Origin: Furfurilactobacillus entadae
GTDB lineage: Bacteria > Bacillota > Bacilli > Lactobacillales > Lactobacillaceae
Direction: 5' to 3'
DNA: 64,000 nucleotides
Assembly: GCF_045862745.1 (NCBI RefSeq)
Contig: NZ_BQXN01000010.1
Coordinates: 6,500-70,499 of the forward strand
Position numbers and translations under genes: made by a program. The notes below the pieces were generated by a model. It did not search any database. It was given only the letters and a program-made list of their open reading frames with translations, and had not been told where the DNA came from. Shown piece by piece: positions 58,373-64,000 of this stretch. Every line of letters begins with the position of its first letter. Position 1 is the first letter of the stretch.

Positions 58373-58432
58373 TTTTCCACCTGTCATTATAAAATTTGTG
58401 TCACATCATTTATAGTCCATTTAGGTGGAAAA
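58373..58432 (-). promoter_or_regulatory. mntR promoter between 10-bp inverted arms
   Basis: TTTTCCACCT (58373-58382) and AGGTGGAAAA (58423-58432) are perfect inverted arms 40 bp apart. Between them lies a minus-strand TATAAT (58386-58391). The left arm would cover the transcription start and ribosome binding site. A looping or cooperative operator is possible. Confidence 0.5.
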
Positions 58433-58453
58433 GACAACTGACGGTTACCTAAA

Positions 58454-59665
58454 TCACTGGTCAAGCACCGATTGGGTGAGTTGGCAGGTAAGGGCGTCAC
58501 CAAAGCGTTTGATCCCACTGGTGATTTCTGCTGGTGTAACACCAGAAAAGTTAAGGCGCAGGGTATTGGTCACGTTTTGGTGGGCGTAAAAGACCTGGCC
58601 CGGAACAAAACTGACGTGGGCCGTTGCTGAAATTTCCGTTAGAAGCGCCGTTGTGTCCAGATCATCTGGGCAGGTTAACCAGATAAAGAACCCGCCAGCA
58701 GGGGTTGTGTAATGGACAGTTTCCGGCATAAACCGGGTTAGTGCGGCAATCATGGCGTCACGGCGTTGCTGATAGACAGGGATTAGCGTTGCGATGTGCT
58801 CATCTAAAAGACCGTGGTCAAGGTAGTTTGTGATGGCCTGAAGCATGATTGCTGGCGATTCAAGGTCGCTGGTTTCCTTTAACTGCCGGAGTTTTTGAAT
58901 AATGGCGGTCCCTGCGATAATCCAGCCAGTCCGAAGCCCGGGCATCAAAATTTTTGAAAAACTACTAATGAAAATGACACGATCATGGGTGTCAAAAGCT
59001 TTAATGGCGGGAAGCTGATGCCCCGTATACCGGAGGTCACGATAAGGCGTATCTTCGACAATGTACACATCATAGTGCTCAGCTAGTGCCACTAGGCGTT
59101 TCCGATTTTCGGTCGGCATGGTGACTCCAGTTGGGTTATGAAAGTCTGGAACTGTATACACAAGTTTGATGTTGGGATGTTGTTTTAGGGTGGCTTCAAG
59201 GGCATCAAGGTCCATGCCGTCACGTGTCATTGGAACATCGTGATAACGTGGCGCATATTGGTCAAATGAGGCCAACGCCCCCACATAGGTTGGCGCTTCG
59301 ACCGCGAGCTCATCACCCGGGTTTAGGAACAGCCGAGCAACAAGATCAATGGCTTGTTGGCCACCCTGGGTGAGTAAAACATTTGCTGCGGTGGCCGGAA
59401 TTGTCGCCGTTTGTTGGGCACGATCGGCAAGTAATTCACGTAAATGGAAAGGGCCGTCGACTGCTTGGTACTCAAAGAGGTGGGCGCCGTGGTGATCGAT
59501 GACTTGGGTAAACGCTTGTTTCATCGTGACGGTGGGAAATAATGCAGGGTTCGGGTTCCCAGCGGAAAAGCAAACGCCATTTTGTCCAAGGTCATTGGCG
59601 AATAGTTGACCAAGGCGGTTTTCATTGCTGATACTGACGCGATCCGAAAAAATTGTTTTTGTCAT
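58454..59665 (-). CDS. PLP-dependent aminotransferase (class I/II, 2-aminoadipate type)
   Basis: 403 aa from ATG 59665, after AAAGGGGCC; the upstream frame extension has no site. The fold type I marks are FSAGNPNPALFPT, LTQGGQQAIDLVARLF, VYTVPDFHNPTGVTM, and the PLP lysine in SSFSKILMPGLRTGWI (about 240). Sequence order fits the ARO8/LysN-like group related to MocR C-terminal domains. It probably transaminates branched-chain, aromatic or 2-aminoadipate-type amino acids. Monocistronic; it faces the copY gene divergently with a short gap. Confidence 0.85.
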   Translation of the reverse strand: MTKTIFSDRVSISNENRLGQLFANDLGQNGVCFSAGNPNPALFPTVTMKQAFTQVIDHHGAHLFEYQAVDGPFHLRELLADRAQQTATIPATAANVLLTQGGQQAIDLVARLFLNPGDELAVEAPTYVGALASFDQYAPRYHDVPMTRDGMDLDALEATLKQHPNIKLVYTVPDFHNPTGVTMPTENRKRLVALAEHYDVYIVEDTPYRDLRYTGHQLPAIKAFDTHDRVIFISSFSKILMPGLRTGWIIAGTAIIQKLRQLKETSDLESPAIMLQAITNYLDHGLLDEHIATLIPVYQQRRDAMIAALTRFMPETVHYTTPAGGFFIWLTCPDDLDTTALLTEISATAHVSFVPGQVFYAHQNVTNTLRLNFSGVTPAEITSGIKRFGDALTCQLTQSVLDQ

Positions 59666-59815
59666 GTTAAGGCCCCTTTCGTTATGCCCCAGTATAGGGG
59701 GCGGGGTTGGGAAAATAAAACGCAACTTTTTCATAATGATGATGAAAAATCTTCATTATCGAATTAACGTGAGGAAAATTACTTAAGCAGGGGCAAATAA
59801 TTGAAAATAATTGAT

Positions 59816-59825
59816 TACAAGTGTA
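59816..59825 (+). promoter_or_regulatory. cop box upstream of copY
   Basis: TACAAGTGTA matches the CopY operator core TACANNTGTA exactly, about 45 bp before the copY start. Confidence 0.8.
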
Positions 59826-59870
59826 AACTTAAAAACAAAAGCGACACTAAATCAAGGAGGCGGCGTGACG

Positions 59871-60341
59871 ATGGAAGCAACGGTTAAACTGGAGATTAGC
59901 GATGCAGAGTGGGAAGTAATGCGGGTCGTTTGGACGCTTGGCCAGGTGACCAGCCATCAGGTGACCACCATTTTAGCGGATAAAATGGGCTGGAAAGCCG
60001 CGACAAGCAAGACCCTCCTAGGACGGTTGGTGAAAAAAGGGGCGCTGGCAACGGCAAAGGAAGCAAACGCCTTTGTTTACACGCCATTAGTTGCAGAACA
60101 AGACGCCATGAACGCCGCAACGCATGCGTTGTTTGGTCATCTCTGCGAAATGAAGGCCGGGGCGACGCTTGCAACCTTAGTTAACGATTTGACGCTTAGT
60201 CGAACGGACATTGCTCAGTTACAACAAGTATTGGCTGAAAAAGCAATTGACGCACCAGCCGTTGTTCCCTGCAACTGCGTTCCGATCCAGTTAACCGATG
60301 GGGAACACGGTTGCACCCCCACCGCAGTTAATAACGATTAA
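59871..60341 (+). CDS. copY: CopY/TcrY family copper-responsive repressor
   Basis: 156 aa from ATG 59871, 9 nt after AAGGAGG; the upstream frame lacks a site. It belongs to the BlaI/CopY winged-helix group: SDAEWEVMRVVWTLG and ATSKTLLGRLVKKGAL are typical. CopY releases DNA when copper displaces zinc at a C-terminal CxCx4CxC site. Here the C-terminus has Cys134, Cys136 and a single Cys148 (spacing CxC then 11 residues then C), so one ligand is missing or shifted. A cop box precedes the gene and two lie before copB. The copB gene follows after a terminator hairpin. Confidence 0.88.
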   Translation: MEATVKLEISDAEWEVMRVVWTLGQVTSHQVTTILADKMGWKAATSKTLLGRLVKKGALATAKEANAFVYTPLVAEQDAMNAATHALFGHLCEMKAGATLATLVNDLTLSRTDIAQLQQVLAEKAIDAPAVVPCNCVPIQLTDGEHGCTPTAVNND

Positions 60342-60352
60342 AACAGAATGTT

Positions 60353-60383
60353 AATGGCCACCACCATGATGTGGGTGGCCATT
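60353..60383 (+). terminator. Terminator between copY and copB
   Basis: AATGGCCACC (60353-60362) pairs with GGTGGCCATT (60374-60383), then T residues. copB then has its own promoter. Confidence 0.85.
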
Positions 60384-60408
60384 TTTATTGGGAAGCGCGT
60401 TTAATACT

Positions 60409-60458
60409 TGACGAATTTCGATTACAAATGTAAACTTTAGTCGTTGATTACAAACGTA
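60409..60458 (+). promoter_or_regulatory. copB promoter with two cop boxes
   Basis: TTGACG (60409-60414) and TAAACT (60431-60436) have a 16-bp spacer. TACAAATGTA (60423-60432) is a perfect cop box overlapping the -10; TACAAACGTA (60449-60458) matches except for one base. This is a standard CopY-repressed promoter. Confidence 0.8.
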
Positions 60459-60488
60459 AACGAAAAAGCACGTTGAGGGGGCACAATC

Positions 60489-62510
60489 ATGAACAATATG
60501 TCGATGGACCATGAGATGGATCATGGATCAATGGAGATGGCCGATGATGGCATGATGCACATGGGCAATCTTAAACGGAAGTTTTGGGTTTCCGTGATTT
60601 TAACGATTCCAATTATTTTGTTAACGCCAATGATGGGGGTTCACTTACCCCTTCAGGTGACGTTTCCTGGGTCCGATTGGGTGGCAGCACTGATTGGAAC
60701 AGTTTTGTTTTTCTACGGCGGCTCACCGTTTTTCTTTGGTGGGTTTGCTGAACTAAAAGCAAGAAAACCCGCCATGATGGCATTGATTACAATGGGGATC
60801 TCTGTCGCTTACATTTACAGTTTGTATGCGGTGGTTGCAAATAACATCTTTCACGCGCAACCAATGGTCACAAACTTTTTCTGGGAGTTGGCAACGCTGA
60901 TCGATATCATGTTGCTGGGACACCGGATTGAAATGAATGCCGTGATGAACGCGAGTTCTGCGGTTGATTCGTTAGCCAAGTTGTTGCCTAACGTTGCTCA
61001 CAAGGTGGTTGATGGTCATGTGCAAGACGTCGCTATTAGCGATCTGGCCGAGGGTGATCACGTTTCCGTTCGTGCAGGCGAACAGGTTCCGGCAGACGGC
61101 ACATTGGTCAGCGGGACAACAAGCGTTAATGAAGCCATGGTGACTGGTGAAGCAAAACGGGTGGAAAAGACGGTCGACGCAACGGTGATCGGTGGTTCAG
61201 TGAATGGTGACGGGACGTTTGAAATGGTCGTCACCGGAACTGGTGATTCTGGGTACTTAGCGCAAGTTATGAATCTTGTGAACAGCGCCCAGGCATCAAA
61301 ATCGGCTCAAGAAAACATGGCCGATCGGGTGGCCGGAACGTTATTCTATGCAGCCCTGACGGTGGCCATCGTGGCGTTTGGTGTCTGGCTGCTTGTTGGT
61401 AATTTGCCACTAGCCCTGTCTGTCGCCGTGACGGTTCTGGTTATTGCTTGTCCTCATGCCCTGGGGTTGGCCATTCCGTTGGTTGTCTCAAGAAGTACGT
61501 CCATTGCGGCCCGTCATGGTTTGTTAATTAGGAACCGGAACGCATTGGAGCGGGTCAACGACATGAAGTATGCGTTGATGGATAAAACGGGGACCCTGAC
61601 AGAAGGTAATTTTGAAGTGCATGCACTGGGAAGTTATCAAGCGGACGTTACGGAAGACACAGTGTTAGCCCAATTAGCTGGTCTGGAAAGTGGGTCTAGT
61701 CATCCATTGGCAGTCGGCATTAAGAATGCTGCGAAAGCGCGAAGCGTGACCCCGGTTTCAGCAACAGACATTAGTCAGATCACGGGTGCCGGTGTGCAAG
61801 GAATGGTGGCTGGTCATAAGTTGCAAATTGTATCAGCCCATTACCTGACAGAACGTGGGTATGCGCTGGATCAACAGCAGTTTGATGAGCTGGCCAGTGC
61901 AGGTAACTCCGTTAGTTATTTGTTAACGGATGGCACGTTAACGGGATACGTTGCTCAAGGTGATGAAATTAAGGCCGATGCAAAGCAAATGGTGACAGCG
62001 TTGAAGCAACAACACATTACCCCTGTGATGTTAACGGGTGATAACGAACAAACAGCGCAGGTGGTTGCAGAACAATTGGGCATTACGGAAGTTCACGCGC
62101 AGCTATTACCGCAGGACAAGGAAACGCTAGTTCGTAAGTATCAACAAGATGGTGCGGTAATGATGATTGGTGACGGTGTGAACGACGCGCCAAGTTTGGC
62201 CCGGGCAGACGTCGGTATCGCCATCGGCTCCGGAACGGATGTTGCGATGGATTCAGCGGATGTTGTGCTGGTTCGTAGTGACCCCAATGATGTGATTGAA
62301 TTTCTGGATCTCGCCCGGAAGACAACGAGAAAGATGACCGAAAACTTGTGGTGGGGCGCTGGGTATAACCTGTTTGCCATTCCGCTGGCGGCCGGCATCT
62401 TGGCCCCAATTGGGTTCTTATTAGATCCAATGGTGGGTGCCATCTTGATGTCACTGAGTACGGTGATCGTCGCCATTAACGCAATGACGTTATCCGTCAA
62501 AAACGGGTAA
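60489..62510 (+). CDS. copB: Copper-exporting P-type ATPase CopB
   Basis: 673 aa. A P1B-type ATPase that removes copper (or silver) from the cytosol. The N-terminus has no CxxC metal domain but a Met/His-rich stretch (about 2-25), typical of CopB. The membrane metal-site motif is CPH (321-323), the phosphorylation site Asp365 in DKTGT, the HP dipeptide in SSHPLA, and MIGDGVNDAP for the hinge. Around eight hydrophobic helices are present. The start ATG follows GAGGGGGC. It is the main target of the copY repressor beside it. Confidence 0.96.
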   Translation: MNNMSMDHEMDHGSMEMADDGMMHMGNLKRKFWVSVILTIPIILLTPMMGVHLPLQVTFPGSDWVAALIGTVLFFYGGSPFFFGGFAELKARKPAMMALITMGISVAYIYSLYAVVANNIFHAQPMVTNFFWELATLIDIMLLGHRIEMNAVMNASSAVDSLAKLLPNVAHKVVDGHVQDVAISDLAEGDHVSVRAGEQVPADGTLVSGTTSVNEAMVTGEAKRVEKTVDATVIGGSVNGDGTFEMVVTGTGDSGYLAQVMNLVNSAQASKSAQENMADRVAGTLFYAALTVAIVAFGVWLLVGNLPLALSVAVTVLVIACPHALGLAIPLVVSRSTSIAARHGLLIRNRNALERVNDMKYALMDKTGTLTEGNFEVHALGSYQADVTEDTVLAQLAGLESGSSHPLAVGIKNAAKARSVTPVSATDISQITGAGVQGMVAGHKLQIVSAHYLTERGYALDQQQFDELASAGNSVSYLLTDGTLTGYVAQGDEIKADAKQMVTALKQQHITPVMLTGDNEQTAQVVAEQLGITEVHAQLLPQDKETLVRKYQQDGAVMMIGDGVNDAPSLARADVGIAIGSGTDVAMDSADVVLVRSDPNDVIEFLDLARKTTRKMTENLWWGAGYNLFAIPLAAGILAPIGFLLDPMVGAILMSLSTVIVAINAMTLSVKNG

Positions 62511-62529
62511 TCAAAAGTGAATGACGAGT

Positions 62530-62566
62530 AAAAATGGCGGTTCTCAAAATGGGAACCGCCATTTTT
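62530..62566 (+). terminator. Terminator of copB
   Basis: AAAAATGGCGGTTC (62530-62543) pairs with GAACCGCCATTTTT (62553-62566). Confidence 0.93.
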
Positions 62567-62657
62567 GTTAGCATTGAGCTAATTTGTAAATTGAGGGTCG
62601 CAAGGTTTATGAAAACCGAGTAAACTTTGGTGAAGAACGCACGGGGAGGAACGGAGA

Positions 62658-63185
62658 ATGATTTTTGAAAAGTATCATCCCATCATGACCGCACACTATG
62701 TGTTGGACTGGCTGACAACGTATAAGGTGAAAGATGTCTTTGCGTTGCGTCATGATATGACGGTCGCTTCGTTAAGCGGGCGGACCGTTGATGAGACGCT
62801 AACAGAGACGGCAACCTACGTTAACCAGATGATGAGCCGCGTCATGAGCAATCAAGCCCTAGTGTGGGGAATTGGTGATCAGCGGACACAGGCCTACCTT
62901 GGCACGGTCATGTTGACGGATTTTAAAACCGAGCAGTCGCAAGCAACGATCAGCATTGAGGTAGTGGCAAACGAAGAGCAACAAGTGATCAGCCGTGAGG
63001 TGTTACTGCACACGCTGGCGTTTTCACGTGAAGAACTGGGATTGACCGTGTTAACGGCGGATGTTCCGTTACAAAACACCTTAGCACAGACACTGTTTGA
63101 GGCAGCTGGGTTCACAGCATTTCCGTCCACGCGTGGGGTGCTAGAGCGGCATTACGAACGCGATTTATCGGTGCCGATAGCATAA
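62658..63185 (+). CDS. GNAT-type N-acetyltransferase-like protein
   Basis: 175 aa. The C-terminal part looks like a GNAT fold: AYLGTVMLTDF, TISIEVVAN, then LTADVPLQNTLAQTLFEAAGF, which matches the last strand-helix of RimJ/RimL-like enzymes. The acetyl-CoA loop (R/QxxGxG/A) is not clear, because the segment in that place reads EEQQVISREV. So catalytic activity is uncertain. The start ATG follows GGGGAGGA. It is monocistronic between the copB terminator and a small-protein gene. Confidence 0.6.
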   Translation: MIFEKYHPIMTAHYVLDWLTTYKVKDVFALRHDMTVASLSGRTVDETLTETATYVNQMMSRVMSNQALVWGIGDQRTQAYLGTVMLTDFKTEQSQATISIEVVANEEQQVISREVLLHTLAFSREELGLTVLTADVPLQNTLAQTLFEAAGFTAFPSTRGVLERHYERDLSVPIA

Positions 63186-63294
63186 TGGTTACCAAATGAC
63201 GCCAAAAGCGCTACAATGAAATTAACGAGTGGTTTGGTGAAGTCAGTAGCTCGAGACTGCCCGCTTTTTTTCCATCTTAAAAGAGGCGATAATC

Positions 63295-63438
63295 ATGGCT
63301 AAATTGAGTAAGGAAGAACGGAAGGCTTTGATCGAAAAAGCTGAAGAAGACCGTGCTAAGAATCCCCAACCTGCATCAAAGGTTTCTGGATTTGCAACGA
63401 TCGATGCAGATGCAAAGAAATTGTCTGGTGAAAACTAG
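63295..63438 (+). CDS. 47-aa highly charged protein
   Basis: 47 aa, ATG 63295 to stop at 63438, with AAGAGG 9 nt upstream. The first 22 residues (Lys/Glu/Arg/Asp-rich) look like one amphipathic helix, then a Pro/Ala-containing stretch and a short tail. No Cys, no membrane segment. Codon use is like that of the neighbours and the ribosome binding site is good. I do not recognise the family. It lies just before the IS element and the assembly gap. Confidence 0.65.
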   Translation: MAKLSKEERKALIEKAEEDRAKNPQPASKVSGFATIDADAKKLSGEN

Positions 63439-63467
63439 ACAATTTGTTGGTGGCTTACATAGGTAAG

Positions 63468-63565
63468 TGAACCAAATTAAAAAGACAGCGACTGTGACCT
63501 TTACCCCGAAAGTTGAAACAAACTTTCGGGGTTTTCTTATGACTAAAATTTCTATTGAAACTAAA
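63468..63565 (+). mobile_element. Left copy of IS3-family element, truncated by gap
   Basis: From about 63468 (TGAACCAAATTAAAAAG could be the terminal inverted repeat; this is inference) to the gap. It contains a hairpin CCCCGAAAGTT/AACTTTCGGGG (63504-63531) and the first codons of the transposase frame starting at ATG 63539. Bases 63486-63565 match 63666-63745 at 76 of 80 positions. Confidence 0.7.
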
Positions 63566-63665
63566 ANNNNNNNNNNNNNNNNNNNNNNNNNNNNNNNNNN
63601 NNNNNNNNNNNNNNNNNNNNNNNNNNNNNNNNNNNNNNNNNNNNNNNNNNNNNNNNNNNNNNNNN
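63566..63665. other. Assembly gap of 100 N
   Basis: Exactly 100 N, the conventional size for a gap of unknown length. It lies between two copies of the same repeat, so sequence order and distance here are unreliable. Confidence 1.
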
Positions 63666-64000
63666 CAGCGACCTTGACCGTTACCCCGAAAGTTGAAACA
63701 AACTTTCGGGGTTTTCGTATGACTAAAATTTCTATTGAAACTAAAATCATTGCTGTTGAAGCGTATCTAACAGTAACGGATTCAAAACTTGCTGTTCGAA
63801 ACAGATATCATATTGCCGGACAGCTATTCAGTGTCTTAGTTGCTATCTATGAAGAATATGGCCGCCAAGGATTGCTCAATCCACCTAAAGTTACTGGTAA
63901 GTTCCGTGTTGATCTTGTAAAGTGGAAACAACAAAATCACGCATCAATAACGGCGACCTGTGGTCACTTTGGCTTCGCTTCAGTGGAGGCTATTGTGCGC
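63666..64000 (+). mobile_element. Right copy of IS3-family element, incomplete
   Basis: It repeats the left copy with four differences in the first 80 bases and continues into the transposase gene to the window end. The hairpin (63684-63711) holds the likely ribosome binding site in its 3' arm. Confidence 0.75.
63719..64000 (+). CDS. IS3-family transposase OrfA (InsE/IS150 type), partial
   Basis: 94 codons from ATG 63719, open to the window end. The helix-turn-helix repeats of IS150-type OrfA are visible: an MTKISIETKIIAVEAYL-like first unit, then YEEYGRQGLLNPP and GKFRVDLVKWKQQN, and a second unit at the end. It binds the IS ends. The catalytic OrfB would lie beyond the window. The ribosome binding site GGGG is in the hairpin stem just upstream, 7 nt before the ATG. 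Confidence 0.8.
   Translation, partial: MTKISIETKIIAVEAYLTVTDSKLAVRNRYHIAGQLFSVLVAIYEEYGRQGLLNPPKVTGKFRVDLVKWKQQNHASITATCGHFGFASVEAIVR

Noticed and set aside
63376..63750. Frame across the N gap
   Set aside because: It runs through 100 unknown bases and is antisense to the IS repeats; not a gene.
1..64000. CRISPR array, prophage or integrative element
   Set aside because: No repeated spacer-like units, integrase, phage structural or plasmid genes were seen; the only mobile DNA is the IS at the right edge.

Overview
The window looks like a chromosomal segment of a heterofermentative lactic acid bacterium (family Lactobacillaceae). The evidence is a very codon-biased xylulose-5-phosphate/fructose-6-phosphate phosphoketolase, Lactobacillus-type regulators (GntR/HutC, MarR, MntR, CopY), a ykoEDC-type thiamine-precursor transporter under a TPP riboswitch, a sortase (LPQTG) substrate, strong AGGAGG ribosome binding sites and cre-like CcpA sites. 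No genus can be fixed from the sequence alone. The window ends in a 100-N assembly gap flanked by two copies of an IS3-family insertion sequence, so the right edge is a scaffold join. No tRNA, rRNA, CRISPR array or prophage was found.

Layout. 0.2-3.5 kb: an anchored surface protein, a CPBP membrane protease, a TIM-barrel epimerase-like protein and an EamA transporter. 3.7-12.0 kb: an acyl-CoA cluster that is unusual for this group. It holds a MaoC hydratase, a crotonase, an aquaglyceroporin, a FabV/Ter-type trans-2-enoyl-CoA reductase, a propionate/acetate-type CoA-transferase, a LysR regulator, a pantothenate-kinase-like protein and an alpha/beta hydrolase. 12.0-18.7 kb: a HAD phosphatase, then a compact polyphosphate operon (PPK2, degenerate Ppx/HD protein, PPK1, intact Ppx). 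18.8-26 kb: DHA2 drug exporter with DUF4811 partner, an ABC-2 exporter, an HD hydrolase, an M50-like membrane protein and YbaK. 26-31 kb: GntR regulator, phosphoketolase, Nudix and DegV. 31-35 kb: the two-gene membrane glycosyltransferase pair (ykcB/ykcC type) and UspA. 35-40 kb: lipoate ligase with two unknown proteins, DedA, an intergenic structured RNA candidate, VOC, ElaA and MarR proteins. 40-45 kb: a cell-wall-anchored amidase and a glycerate permease/kinase operon. 45-50 kb: a pepF operon with hydrolase, XRE, methyltransferase-like and 55-aa genes, then another hydrolase. 50-55.6 kb: TPP riboswitch with ykoEDC, an ECF S component, a DUF4870-like protein and a nucleoside hydrolase. 55.8-63.4 kb: MarR/CcdC-like/CadD genes, MntR, an aminotransferase, the copY-copB copper system, a GNAT protein and a 47-aa protein.

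How the parts may fit. The phosphoketolase needs thiamine diphosphate, and the riboswitch-controlled transporter probably supplies thiamine or its precursor. Heterofermentation makes surplus NADH. The 3.7-12 kb cluster could use it by charging a short-chain acid with CoA (CoA-transferase), dehydrating a 3-hydroxyacyl-CoA (crotonase and/or MaoC), reducing the enoyl-CoA with NADH (Ter) and exchanging CoA with acetate; the channel would move glycerol or an undissociated acid. This pathway is inference. The enzyme families are well supported, but the substrate is not. Shared leader motifs and TTGTGA-type dyads upstream of these genes suggest common control, perhaps redox control by Rex.
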